The notes: generated from the letters alone by a model not told the origin. 64,000 nt of DNA from Adiantum capillus-veneris (GCA_014529385.2 CM043971.1:60840709-60904708), one strand, 5' to 3'. Shown: positions 12,163 through 22,827, counted from the stretch's first letter. A program made the numbers and translations.

Positions 12163-14480
12163 CTCCCCCTCGAGCTCTGCATGTCGCAGAGTCCAAGCAT
12201 AGTCCGGAAACGTCGAAGCTTCTCAGCTCCGAGGGCCTTGGTAAAGATATCCGCTATCTGCTCCTCTGTGCTGACGTAGACCAAGTCGATGTCGCCCGCC
12301 AACACTCGCTCTCGAACGTAGTGGTAATGGACCTCTATGTGTTTGGTCCTGGCATGGAACACTGGGTTCCTAGCCAACTGCATGCTACTGAGGTTGTCAC
12401 AATGGATGAAAATCTGCTGGTCCACCTGCACTCCCAAGTCCTCAAGTAATGTGCGTAGCCAAGCTACCTCGCACGCCGCAACTGCTGCACCTCTGTACTC
12501 GGCCTCTGTGCTCGATAAAGCAACCGTAGGCTGCTTTTTGCTGCTCCAAGTAACAGCAGCACTCCCAAAAGAGAACATGAAGCCACTCGTAGATCTCCTA
12601 TCAACAATGCTACCTGCCCAATCTGCATCTGTATACCCATACAATGCTAATGGTGCATCTGCTGCATAGAACAATGCGTAGTCAAGAGTACCTTGCACAT
12701 ACCTAAGTGTGCGTCGTACTCCATCCAAATGTGGCTTCCTCGGAAGTTGCATGAACTGACTCTCCAAGCCTACTGTGTAGCTCAAGTCTGGCCTCGTGAT
12801 AGTCAAGTAGATTAGACTACCCACAATCTTCCTATACATGTTGACATCCTCAACAACATCACCCTTCTCTGCACTCAGCTTTGCATTCACATCCAAGGGA
12901 ATAGAAATTGGCTTACAATCAGCCATACCATACTTTGACAACATGTCCAAAGCATACTGTCTCTGTGATAGCCATACACCCTCTGGAGTCCTGATCACTT
13001 CAATGCCAAGAAAGTAGCGCAACTCGCCTAAATCTTTCATTTCAAACTCCTGTTTGAGAAGACCCTTCACATGGTCAATCTCCAAAGCATTGTCACCAAC
13101 AATAATAAGGTCATCTACATATATGGTAATGACCACAATCCCCACATCACTCTCACGTACATAGAGTGAATGATCAGCATGAGCTCTCCTAAAACCAATA
13201 CTGACAAGATACTTGGCAATCCTGTCATACCATGCTCTAGAGCCTTGCTTCAAACCATACAAAGCTTTGAGAAGTCTGCATACATAATCTGGGTAACCTG
13301 GATCGACATAACCAGGTGGCTGATCCATATACACTTCCTCTTGCAACTCACCATTCAAGAAGGCGTTCTTTACATCCATTTGATGCATAATCCATCCTCT
13401 AGATGCAGCCACTGCTATGACAGCTCTCACAGTCATCATCTTTGCCACTGGAGCAAAGGTCTCCTCATAGTCTATGCCATACGTCTGTGCATAACCCTTT
13501 GCGACCAGCCTTGCCTTGTGACGCTCAATGTTACCATCAGCCTTATGCTTGGTTTTATACACCCATTTACAGCCAATAGCTTTCTTGCCACTTGGCAATG
13601 GCACCAACTCCCATGTGTCATTTGCTTCCAATGCAGCCATCTCTTCATTCATTGCATCATCCCAATGCACATTTCCAACTGCATCCTCAAAACATGTGGG
13701 CTCCACATCCTGTATCACCTTAGCCATGTAGGCTTGGTGATGCGCTAGATACCCATCATAAGTCAATTTCTGAACTGGATTTCTGACTCTATTAGATCTG
13801 CGCGGTCCTTGGTCACTCCTTTGCCCTCTAGAATCTTCTTGTACTTTCCTTACACCAGGTGTCCTGACAGCCGGAATTCCAAATTCCTCATCAAGACTTT
13901 GTTCAGAACCATCTGAATCCATGTCTACATGTGAAAAACCTGATGATGCATCAACCATAAAGGGAGTTTCATCAACCTTTTCCTTTCCTTTTCGTGATAC
14001 ATTCCCTGTACCTGTTGGTGGAGTAACCTGCGTACGTAGTCTACCATTCCATGGTTTCTCAATAGAGCCACGAGAAGAGGACTCTTGTGGTCCACTCAAA
14101 ACCTGTGACTGTGGCCTGACATTTTGTACAACCACATCATCTTTTACATCAGCCCCAATAGTGCCATGTGCATTACTGTACCAGCTGCTCATCTCATCAA
14201 AGACTACATCTCTGCTCACTCGTAATTCTCGTGTAGTAGGATTGTAGCACCTGTACCCCTTTTGTTCAAGGGAATATCCCACAAGAATACATTTCTCTGC
14301 TTTAGGATCCAATTTCCTACGCAACTCATCTGGTACATGCACGTAAGCTATGCAACCAAACACTTTCAAGTGTGCCAAATCAGGCTTTGTACCTGTAAAC
14401 TTTTCCTCAGGTGTTACATCATGCACCACAGCTGTAGGTGTCCTGTTCATAATGTACACAACTGTATTTACAGCTTCAGC
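12135..14480 (-). CDS. pol: Copia pol, second part: integrase end, reverse transcriptase, RNase H
   Basis: Continues in frame after the TAG at 14483-14481 with AEAVNTVVYIMNRTPT, the end of the integrase region, followed by a charged linker. The reverse transcriptase starts at WKWVYK-like GCKWVYKTK, has MDVKNAFLNG and the catalytic YVDD (IYVDDLIIVG), and continues to RPDLSYTV. RNase H has DADWAGS, SSTEAEYRG and HCDNLSSMQLA, and the protein ends shortly after DIFTKALG. The whole domain set is intact with no further stops. It copies element RNA into DNA in cytoplasmic particles. Confidence 0.92.
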   Translation of the reverse strand, partial: AEAVNTVVYIMNRTPTAVVHDVTPEEKFTGTKPDLAHLKVFGCIAYVHVPDELRRKLDPKAEKCILVGYSLEQKGYRCYNPTTRELRVSRDVVFDEMSSWYSNAHGTIGADVKDDVVVQNVRPQSQVLSGPQESSSRGSIEKPWNGRLRTQVTPPTGTGNVSRKGKEKVDETPFMVDASSGFSHVDMDSDGSEQSLDEEFGIPAVRTPGVRKVQEDSRGQRSDQGPRRSNRVRNPVQKLTYDGYLAHHQAYMAKVIQDVEPTCFEDAVGNVHWDDAMNEEMAALEANDTWELVPLPSGKKAIGCKWVYKTKHKADGNIERHKARLVAKGYAQTYGIDYEETFAPVAKMMTVRAVIAVAASRGWIMHQMDVKNAFLNGELQEEVYMDQPPGYVDPGYPDYVCRLLKALYGLKQGSRAWYDRIAKYLVSIGFRRAHADHSLYVRESDVGIVVITIYVDDLIIVGDNALEIDHVKGLLKQEFEMKDLGELRYFLGIEVIRTPEGVWLSQRQYALDMLSKYGMADCKPISIPLDVNAKLSAEKGDVVEDVNMYRKIVGSLIYLTITRPDLSYTVGLESQFMQLPRKPHLDGVRRTLRYVQGTLDYALFYAADAPLALYGYTDADWAGSIVDRRSTSGFMFSFGSAAVTWSSKKQPTVALSSTEAEYRGAAVAACEVAWLRTLLEDLGVQVDQQIFIHCDNLSSMQLARNPVFHARTKHIEVHYHYVRERVLAGDIDLVYVSTEEQIADIFTKALGAEKLRRFRTMLGLCDMQSSRGSVEMSSSTP
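12163..12172 (-). promoter_or_regulatory. Polypurine tract
   Basis: The minus strand reads GAGGGGGAG-type purines directly before the 3' LTR, the expected plus-strand primer. Confidence 0.8.
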
Positions 14481-16484
14481 CTAGAAATGATGAGGCATGT
14501 TCTTCTCATTCATCAATGCACGTGCAACCTCTGCAATGTGCCTATTTTTCCTTTCTGCGACCCCATTCTGCTGTGGAGTATATCTGCATGTAAACTGCCT
14601 GTGTATACCATGCATTCGCAAAAAATCTGAAAAATCATTGGAGAAGTACTCTCCCCCTCCATCTGACCTCAATGTCTTGATTTGCATATCTGTCTCCTTC
14701 TCAATCATGACTTTGAAGTCTTGAAAGTGACCAAACACTTCACTTTTGTTATGCATGAAGTAGACCCATACTTTCCTTGTATGGTCATCAATGAAAGAGA
14801 CATAATACCTGCAACCATGTATACTTGCAGTATCGGTTGGACCCCAAACATCTGTGTGCACCACCTCAAGTGGCCTTTTATATACATTGCGCTCATGTGG
14901 AAATGAGCCCTTTGACTGTTTTCCAAACTGGCATGCTACACACACTTTATGCATACCATCCACCTTGAATTTGGGCAAACCTTTTACAATCTGTTTTGAT
15001 CGCATGCTGCGCAATCTCTGCTCATTGACATGGCCAATGCGTTTGTGCCAAATGTCAACATCAGCCACAACACCTGTGCCCTGTGCAAATAATGCAGCTT
15101 TTACCTCAGGCTTGTCTACATTCAGCGTAAACATTCTGCCCACACATTTGCCCTCTGTGATGAGCTTACAGCCATTCTGGAAATCTTCTACATAACAGCC
15201 ATTTGGATTGAAGCGAACCTGCAAACCCTGCTCAACCATTTGTCCAACAGAAATAAGATTCTTTGTAATGTTTGGGACATGAAGTACATCTGCTAAGTAC
15301 TTTGATTTCCCACTCTTCGTATTTAGAGGTATGTCCCCTACATGAGCAATGGGGTGAGCTGTGTCATCTCCTGTCTGCACATAGCCTGACACATCTGGTT
15401 TGCGCATATCTCTAAACCACTCTCCACGAGACGTCATGTGATTAGAGGCACCTGAATCCACATACCAAACATCATCTTGGGTGGAATTCTCTGCAGTCAT
15501 TGTATTCATTACATGTTGCATAACAAACATGTGCTCGTTTTTGCTGTCATCTGCATCTCTGCTAGTAGATGCATAGTTGCCCTGTTCTCTCTTTCTACTT
15601 GCTTTTCCCTTTGGACAGTCACGTGACATGTGACCTCTTTCACCACAAGTCCAACATTCTCTACTATCTGGAGTATGTTGCAGCCTGCTTGATCCTGCAC
15701 CACGACCTCTTTGACTACCCCTGCCTTGAGACTGGTTTCCCCTGCCACCTGTATTGTTTTGATTTGATTGACCTTCCAGGAATTGGCCCCTGCAACCCCT
15801 TGGGCCTCGACCACGACCTCTACCTCTACCTCTGTTGGAGTTAGAATAGAAGGCCTGTTCAGAATTATTTCTGCCATGAGAAGAAGATGTGTCAAGGTTC
15901 TTCTCCTCAAGAATAAGCATAGAAATCAAATCTTGGAACACGGGGATGTCGTCTCTTGTATTCATGGAAGACCTAAAATGTACATACTCATCTCCTAGAC
16001 CATCCAAGCATGCACGGACAATGTCATCGTCTTCCACTGACACTTTAATAGATCCAAGAGCCTCAATGATACTCTTGATCTTCAAGGCATAATCATTGAT
16101 TGAGAGGTTATTCCTCTTAACCTGATTTAGCTCCGACTTTAGTTGAAGCTTCCTGGCCTTGGTGTTCACCTCGAACACTCTGCCTAAGTTTCTCCATGCA
16201 ATGGCGGGGGTTTCAGCATCCTGTAGATAGCCCATCATGCCATCTGTGATGCTCATAGACAGCCAATACATCACTTTGCTCTGGACTTGTTGCCAGTCCC
16301 TCAAAGCTTTCCTTTGTTCTGCTGTAGCATTTGCCTCGGGAATCTCTGGTTCCTTTTCATTGTCTCCTTCTACATAGTCCCAATAACCTTTTCCTTTTAG
16401 GAAATTTGTTATTCTGAACTTCCATGCAGGGTAGTTATTTTTCTCAAGCTTCTCAATAACAATCTGACTGAAACCGTCAGACAT
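14481..16484 (-). CDS. gag-pol: Copia gag-protease-integrase polyprotein, ends at an in-frame TAG
   Basis: 667 residues from ATG 16484. In order it shows a DUF4219/UBN2-type capsid (YPAWKFRITNFLKG), a Gly/Arg-rich RNA-binding stretch, a zinc knuckle CWTCGERGHMSRDC, a protease active site WYVDSGASNHMT, a GAG_pre-integrase zinc finger (HKRIGH, CVACQFGK), and an integrase core with the D,D,E residues in HTDVWGP, LRSDGGGEY and NGVAERKNR. The TAG falls where relatives have Trp (PHHF-W-AEAV), consistent with TGG to TAG. Otherwise the frame continues directly into the next part, so this is one gene with one nonsense mutation. Confidence 0.92.
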   Translation of the reverse strand: MSDGFSQIVIEKLEKNNYPAWKFRITNFLKGKGYWDYVEGDNEKEPEIPEANATAEQRKALRDWQQVQSKVMYWLSMSITDGMMGYLQDAETPAIAWRNLGRVFEVNTKARKLQLKSELNQVKRNNLSINDYALKIKSIIEALGSIKVSVEDDDIVRACLDGLGDEYVHFRSSMNTRDDIPVFQDLISMLILEEKNLDTSSSHGRNNSEQAFYSNSNRGRGRGRGRGPRGCRGQFLEGQSNQNNTGGRGNQSQGRGSQRGRGAGSSRLQHTPDSRECWTCGERGHMSRDCPKGKASRKREQGNYASTSRDADDSKNEHMFVMQHVMNTMTAENSTQDDVWYVDSGASNHMTSRGEWFRDMRKPDVSGYVQTGDDTAHPIAHVGDIPLNTKSGKSKYLADVLHVPNITKNLISVGQMVEQGLQVRFNPNGCYVEDFQNGCKLITEGKCVGRMFTLNVDKPEVKAALFAQGTGVVADVDIWHKRIGHVNEQRLRSMRSKQIVKGLPKFKVDGMHKVCVACQFGKQSKGSFPHERNVYKRPLEVVHTDVWGPTDTASIHGCRYYVSFIDDHTRKVWVYFMHNKSEVFGHFQDFKVMIEKETDMQIKTLRSDGGGEYFSNDFSDFLRMHGIHRQFTCRYTPQQNGVAERKNRHIAEVARALMNEKNMPHHF

Positions 16485-16720
16485 CTTGAAGCACTAAGAC
16501 AAAATAGCTGCAATCTGCAAAAACCTGCAAATCTGCTGAACCTGCTATCGTGGTTCTTGTAACGCTTTCTACACTCAACGAGTGTCCACAATCAAGCGTA
16601 CATACAACCACTGTACTTGTACAGTAAATCTCTGTATACTGCACTTTGGAGACCTGTTCAGAAACTTGTGAACGAAGGGATTGTGATGCTCTTGCTCTCT
16701 TAGCCTCTCTTGCCTGCACC

Positions 16721-16734
16721 AGGCTCTGATACCA
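16721..16734 (-). promoter_or_regulatory. Primer binding site, tRNA-iMet
   Basis: The minus strand reads TGGTATCAGAGCCT directly after the 5' LTR, the standard plant copia primer site. Confidence 0.95.
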
Positions 16735-17056
16735 TGTAAAGAATGAGGATGCAAGAGAGCTACACAAGACAAGCACAAAGCACACAGATATGGAAAGCTT
16801 CTTCTTCTTCTTCACAGAAAAGAGAGTACAAAATGACTAAGTGCTAAAGCTGAAAAGTAGCACGTATGTACATGCGGTCACTAAGTGTGAACTCGCTAGA
16901 AGCGTACTAGGCTGGCACTATAAGTGTAGTCCAGCTGTAGAATCACTGGCAGAGATCCTCCGTGTCGGTCACCTAACGCGCCAGTGAGTAAATGCCGTAA
17001 GCGGCCAAGACCCGTAGTGGATGCCAGCTCAAGGTGTAGAGCTCGACATCTCAACA
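16735..17056 (-). repeat. 5' LTR of young copia element
   Basis: 322 bp. Same length as the other LTR, with two substitutions noted (G/T near 16791 and A/G near 16934). Confidence 0.95.
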
Positions 17057-18060
17057 TCCCTTACCGTGCCCTGATCAAAAGAAGAACCAACTCATCCCCA
17101 TCTCTGTAAGTCCACCATATCTTGCAAAAAGTAAAAAGGGATGGCTCCCTTAATTTTCAAGGCCGCACCAGCAGACCACAGCCAATGTTGCTTAGGAGTG
17201 ACACCCTCTTGTTGTAACTAGCCACGATGTAGCATGAAGTAGTGTTGCACAAACAACGTGTCATGCACCTTGTCATCTGATATGAAGAGTGGATGATTTT
17301 GACTGCCTCCCTTGCCCTGCGGTAGTACATTATGTGTACAAAAATGGTGACTTGACTAGAGTGCCAATGCATTGGCTAAATCGCATTTTTGCCCTAGAAA
17401 ATCAGCAAAATTGACACGACGACATTATCCAAGAATCGAAGAAGGAAATCCTTGAGTTGTTGTCCTTGCCATCAAGCCGCATAGTTATGAGTGATAAAGA
17501 GCTCCAACTTGTTCTACAAGAGTTGAAGAAACTCCCAGCATTGCATTTCTTTGTGAAAAATATCTTTTCTTTTGTTACTGTTTTCTTGCTTGTCTTGAGC
17601 TTCTACATATGCAAATACTTTCACATTAATACTATTACCTGGCTTTGCTATCTCCAAGCAGCATAATTCCCTATTCACTCTACATGTCAAACAATCTTCC
17701 ATCAAGCATTCCCTTCTATGGAAAACTGCATCTGTGGGCTTTGGACAGAGAAAAGACTCCCACATATGTGTGACACCTTTGAACGTGTGATGTGAAGCCA
17801 AGCAACCCACATATGTGTGACACCTTTGAACGTGTGATGTGAAGCCAAGCAACCCTTGCTAATGTTCTCACCTGGGACACAGATACTGCATATGCAGTCA
17901 CAACCTTCTCTATGCAACCCAAAAGCACGAGAGCACATGTGGTTCAATGTGTCCTTCAAAAACGACATTTGCACATGGTATTCACAACAACATGTGTATC
18001 TATCCTTCATCCGCCTACAAAATAATGGCTTCAACATCTCAAACATTCTCATGCCAATCT
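17057..18060 (-). pseudogene. Transposase-like gene, central part
   Basis: Read on the minus strand with frame changes: a cysteine-rich module (RYTCCCEYHVQMSFL, CDCICSICVPG, MEDCLTCRVNRELCC), then SHHFCTHNV, ISDDKVHDTLFVQH, then a WSAGAALKIKGAIPFYF stretch, up to GHGKG at the copia target site. The protein resumes at 11840. The order and spacing fit one large transposase-like protein. A 47-bp tandem duplication (17761-17854) breaks the frame inside the Cys-rich module. The family name is not assigned. Confidence 0.5.
17761..17854. repeat. 47-bp perfect tandem duplication
   Basis: Two identical adjacent copies (17761-17807 and 17808-17854) within the transposase-like coding sequence. 47 is not a multiple of three, so the second copy shifts the frame. 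Confidence 0.85.
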
Positions 18061-18119
18061 TGCAATTTGGATGTTTTTTTTTTAATCTATGAAAGAACTC
18101 AACCTACAACATCCAAATG

Positions 18120-18900
18120 ACCATCAGTATTCAGATTGCTAACTAGGACATCCAGCATTTTCATGAAAAAAAATCATAGTGTTAAATAGCACAATCAACA
18201 TTCTGATGTGCATGCAACATTGCATGGTAACTCTGTATGCTAGGTAAATCACAAGGCATGCAAACTAGCACAGACCATATGCTAACTAGCATACTCATTA
18301 GGACACCCATCATGCTGTTGAGCATACTAAGTGTTAACTAGAAAAAATTATGTTAATTAGAATATATCTTTTGCTGACTAGCTAACTCTGTATGCTAGGT
18401 AGAACACAAGGCATGGTAACTAGAATACTCCATATGCAAACCAGCATACTCCATATGCTAACCAGCATACTTCGTATTCTAACTAGCATACCCAGCCCTA
18501 CTGCTAGTTCTAACTAGCATAACCCTTGTCTTAAATAGCATGCCTATCATGGTAGTGAGAATACTAGGTGTTAACTAGCATAAGTAGTGTTAACTTCCAT
18601 ACCTTTTATGTTGACCAACTAACTCTGTATGCTATTTAGAACTCAAGGCTTGCTAACTAGAATACTCCATATGCTAACTAGCATAATCACTTTCTGCTAG
18701 AGAGCGTACTTATCATGCAATTGAGCATACTTGGTATGTTACCTAGCATACCAAGTATGTTAATTAGCATACATATTGGGTTAACCAACTAGCTTTGTAT
18801 GCTATTTAGAACCCAAGGCATGCTAACTAGCACAATACATATGCTAACTAGCAAAAGTCTACAGATCAATATGTTATTGGTCAGCATATACAAGTTACTA
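18120..18900. repeat. Degenerate minisatellite with CTAACTAGCATAC-type units
   Basis: Dozens of imperfect copies of a short motif around ACTAGCATAC and CCATATGCTAACTAGCATA, plus a longer-order repeat containing CTCTGTATGCTAGGTAGAAC. It interrupts the transposase-like gene between its N-terminal and central parts, perhaps inside a former intron. Confidence 0.7.
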
Positions 18901-18904
18901 TGCA

Positions 18905-19492
18905 CTAGAGATGCAATGCATAAAATTCATAAGTTATGGTACAAGTATTTGATTGATCACATGAGGCTCCTCTAGGAGGTGCACAACGTGTTCTATACCT
19001 TTTTCTCCCCATCCTCTTTCGACAAACATCCTCTTTCGCTGAAACGCGAGTCTTCACTTTCCAAAATGTGTAGACCAATTCCTTAATTTCATATGTGATA
19101 GGGCTATGACAGTGTTTCTTGTGACATGCAACTAATGAATACAATCGACGACGATCAACATGAGGCTTCGCCTATTGTGATCTCGTCTTGTGCAAGGTGC
19201 GACGATTTTCATTTAGGAACCTGGTAATTTTTGCAATAGGCATGTTTTCCTTTGAATTCAACATCATCTGCAATGATGCATTCTTCAAAAACAACTCCTC
19301 ATTGAAACCCGGCTGCTTGACGGTAGCCAGTGTGCTGCAGACATTGGAGACAATTGCAGTATGTACAACAAGATCCTCCTCAAAAGATTGATCATGGATC
19401 ACCCGAATATACGGATGTTGAGCAACAAGATTCCAGATTTCCCACTTTATTTCTATACTAAAATATTTAGTCCTACTCTTGAAAGCTCCCAC
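18905..19492 (-). pseudogene. Transposase-like gene, N-terminal part
   Basis: Two adjoining minus frames (19492-19172 and 19144-18905) read HPYIRVIHDQSFEEDLVVHT, then ITRFLNENRRTLHKTRSQ, then RRRLYSLVACHKKHCHSPIT and FWKVKTRVSAKEDVCRKRMG. They are separated by one stop or frame change. Basic Lys/Arg-rich segments fit a DNA-binding N-terminus. Strand, order and decay level match the parts at 17057-18060 and 10990-11840, so I read them as one gene. Confidence 0.45.
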
Positions 19493-20011
19493 AATCTAGG
19501 AGGATATTTTCTTTTTCTCCTCATCGTTGATGGCTTGATGTTGTCGCTCAAATTTCATCTGTTTCTACTCCCGTTGTTTCCTCTTTCTTACTCCCTCATA
19601 TTCCTTGATTACAAAAAAGAGCTGGATCTTGGGAGTTGTAATTCATTTCCTGTAGTGGCTCTCTTCTATTTTTCCTTGAAAACTATAGACGTGCATAATA
19701 TATTAATTACTTAAAATCACTTAAATGTATAGCTATCAACACTTGATGCTGTAATACACACATACTATGAACAAATTCCCTCACAAAACTATAGATGTGA
19801 CCAACAAAACCAATGACTTTATTTGGAGTGGGTGGGCTACACATAAGATTTGCTTACCATCACATTAGAGTATGAATCCATTTCTAGCATTGGAGCTAGT
19901 GGCAATAATGTTGGCTACTGGTTCTCCATTTTTGTAGGTCTCTTCCGGAACAAGAGAAAGAGCTTAGCTTTGACAAATCATCTCTGAGGCAAGATGCCCA
20001 GAACAAGGAAC

Positions 20012-20053
<42 letters not shown>

Positions 20054-20340
20054 AAGAGACTCCCACTTCGTCTTCAACTGAAAATAGAAGCACATGAGGA
20101 GGGGAAATAATTTTTTTATGGAACATTTGGAATTCAAAGGACTTGCCCATCCGTTTTCAGTATATGCTAACAAGCACTATCCGGGACAACATATTGAGTG
20201 ACACATTACATGCTTCTAGCCTCATACGAGTTCAAGCATCCAAAGAAATGTTGGATGAAATGTAACTACAAACCAATATTATATGACAGGATATGAAGAC
20301 TGCTCAAGATACTAGACAGACTAGTATGCTGACCCAAGAT
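19493..20340. other. No gene seen; (GA)n run at about 20023-20053
   Basis: No supported coding frame. It contains a short GA microsatellite. Confidence 0.4.
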
Positions 20341-20354
20341 GATCTGCAGACTTT

Positions 20355-20780
20355 TCGAAGAGGGTGATATGGCATTTTTGAGGGTGAAACTTAAACGTAG
20401 TTCTTTATCAATGAGTAAGTGTAAGAAGCTAAGTGCCAGATATTGTGGACCTTTTGTAATCATAGAGCGGATTAATAATCAAGCTTAGAGGCTCTTGTTA
20501 CCACCATACATAAAGGTACATTATGTTTTTCACATCAGTTGACTCAAGAAGTATGTACCTGATCCGCAACATATTCTTAATGATTCTCTATTATCTACAT
20601 CTACCAATGGAACTTTTGAAGTATACCCCGAAGTAATAGTTCAGAGCAAATCCAAGCCTATACATAATCAGACCATTATTGGACACCTTGTTAAATGGTA
20701 AACGTATCCTCAAGAAGATGCCACTTGGGAATGTGATGATCTAATGAGGCTTAATTATCTAGATATCAAGTCGAGGTGAG
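20355..20780 (+). pseudogene. Gypsy chromovirus pol C-terminus with chromodomain
   Basis: The plus frame reads GDMAFLRVKLKRSSLS, KLSARYCGPFVIIERI and KVHYVFHIS (integrase C-terminal domain). It then reads GHLVKW, YPQEDATWE (a chromodomain core with aromatic residues), ending LDIKSR-stop. Three in-frame stops (after NNQA, HIS and VKW) show it is dead. The chromodomain marks a Ty3/gypsy chromovirus, which uses it to target chromatin. The rest of pol is missing upstream, and a probable 3' LTR follows. Confidence 0.8.
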
Positions 20781-20810
20781 GACACTTTGAATTTTTCAAG
20801 TGTAGGAAGA

Positions 20811-21792
20811 TGTAAGATCCCCAATCTTTGGGTCTTTTCTGAAAATAAGAAAAATAGCTTTCAATAGCGGACTTGCTTTTTGAGTCCTTTTCACTCTATT
20901 TTTAGCTTTTCATGATTTTTAGTTCTTTTTAGTGAAAAGCGAGTCCGCTTTTTTATTCCTGGGACGAGGGGAATTTGTGGTTCAATTTTAGAAATTTTTT
21001 CTTTTCATGTTACTTTTTACGTTATTTTTAGCTTTTCATGCTTTTTGGCGTTTTTAAAAAGCAATGTGCTTTTTATGACGACCTAAACATAAAAATATTA
21101 ATTTTAGCCTCCATCGGATTTAAAAATGATCACCCGAAGCAAAAACGGGACCAAACAAGATTTTTACGAGAATTTTTTTTATTAAAAGCGATAATGTAAA
21201 TACGTTGGGCCAGTACGGGAATGTGATAATTATGTCGGGACATTACGGTGCGGCATAGTCTAGGTACGGTTTCCATTAGCTAGCGAGATACTGTTCAATT
21301 CGCGAATTTTGCTGTAAAAATTGAATGGTAAGTGGGGGAGTTGACCGCCAAAACGTGTGCCATGTTTTTAGAGAAGACTAGAGTCTTTTCCCAAATGTAG
21401 GTGGCTATTCCAGGCTGAAATCTAGTGCTACCTTTAGCTCGGGCATCACTCTGACCAGTTGAAGAACCTATAAATTGACATAGAGTGCTCAGTTTTCAAC
21501 GTCGTCTGTTGCATCTACTACCGCAATGCTATACATATCTATTATACAGACTGGTGCAAGCTCTTCATCACCATCTCCATAAGCTCTTCTCTCTCTCTCA
21601 GTATCTCAGGATAATCTCTCTCTCTTTCTCTCTCAGGATACTCTCTCTCTCTACTTGCTTATTATCTTCTCTCTCGTTTCACGGTGTACGCACTCTCATA
21701 AGCTTTTATGGTGCATACCTCTTCATAGATCTCATTACCGCTCTCTTGCAGCAAAGCAAGAAGCCTTTTGATAGCCCCTAATTGATTCTACA
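20811..21792 (+). repeat. Probable 3' LTR of the chromovirus
   Basis: Begins TGTAAGATC right after a purine-rich GTGTAGGAAGA tract downstream of pol and ends near GATTCTACA, giving short imperfect inverted ends. It holds a TATA-like CCTATAAATTG near 21468 and CT-rich runs. No second copy is in the window, so the 3' end is tentative. Confidence 0.45.
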
Positions 21793-21822
21793 TCACGGTA
21801 AGAAGCTCTAAACTCCATATCC

Positions 21823-21857
<35 letters not shown>

Positions 21858-21916
21858 GTCGTTTTTCTGAGTAGTTACCCTCTCGGTGATTTTCTTTTTG
21901 CATACGAGTGCATGTA

Positions 21917-22059
21917 TGTTGGAGCTATATATGGCTCACTCTACTCAACTTGGTCTCACCTATATATTTGTATCTTGTCCTCAATATGAATCAGTCTTTG
22001 GGAGCGTATATGGTGTGTCTCTTGTCTCGTCTCTCTCTCTTTCTCTCTACATCTCACCA
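21917..22059 (+). repeat. 5' LTR, 143 bp
   Basis: TGTTGGAGC to ATCTCACCA. Contains a TATATATGG motif near its start and a short CT run near its end. Its length equals that of the 3' LTR. Confidence 0.9.
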
Positions 22060-22071
22060 TGGTATCAGAGC
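22060..22071 (+). promoter_or_regulatory. Primer binding site, tRNA-iMet
   Basis: TGGTATCAGAGC immediately after the LTR. Confidence 0.95.
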
Positions 22072-22827
22072 AGTAACGATCATGCGCCGATTCAATTCAT
22101 GGTGACAACAATATGTGTATGCGATTTGCATGTAAGATTCAAAAATTGCTACAAATTTTATTTTTGAGCATTGATTCTTGTTAACTGTGGTTGTTTTGTG
22201 TTAAGAAGAATATGATTAGTGTTTTGTGTGACGATTATTGCTAATCAATCTAATCATTGATTACGTTTTCTTGTTGATGACACCCTGAACTTCATCTCAA
22301 TTTTTCTTGCTGTTCTACTCAAAATTTGGAGAAACGGGAAAAGCGCAATGGAGCTTGGCGCAATGGCTCTTTTCATCCAAAACTTGTTCGTCTCCTCGAG
22401 CTCTTCGATTTGAGTTCTAGGTTTGCGTCAATCGGAGTTCGCAGCAGAAATTTATGTTGTTTTTACTGCAATTGAGCTTGACACAGCTTTCTTCGTCCTA
22501 CTTCTTCGTGAAGCGTCCGCGATCGTTTTTCTTATTTTGGCGTTAACTTTTTCGAGAAGATTTAGCTTTTTTCTATTCGTATTGTGGCCGTCAATCTTGC
22601 GTCTCACGCCACTCTATTTTGAGGACTCTTTTATTATTAACGTCTCCTTTACCCTGCCCTTTTTGGGTAACGTCTCTCACATCTTTGGAAGTTCCTTGAG
22701 CATCCTTCTTACGTTTATCGTTGACAGAACGCAGTCCTCATATCTCTCTCATTCTCAATTGCGGCCTTCACCATATATGGTGTGCAAATTCTGCGATCTT
22801 ATCTTATACGTCTTCTCGCAACAAGAT
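22072..22827 (+). other. Copia leader (5' untranslated region)
   Basis: About 0.75 kb between primer site and gag start. It is clearly homologous to 55450-56149 of the truncated copy. Small ORFs in it are not conserved between the copies. Confidence 0.7.

Larger units (their letters stand above)
11841..17056 (-). mobile_element. Young Ty1/copia retrotransposon (5216 bp)
   Basis: The LTRs at 11841-12162 and 16735-17056 are both 322 bp and differ at only two positions that I can see. Direct 5-bp target duplications TCCCT flank it (11836-11840 and 17057-17061). It has an iMet primer site at 16734-16721 and a polypurine tract at 12172-12163. Gag-pol is a single frame broken by one TAG. It inserted into the transposase-like gene, whose reading resumes on both sides. 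Near-identical LTRs mean a recent insertion. Confidence 0.95.

Noticed and set aside
13170-13748. 192-residue plus-strand frame
   Set aside because: Antisense to the copia reverse transcriptase; composition (His/Ser/Leu rich) is typical of a shadow frame.
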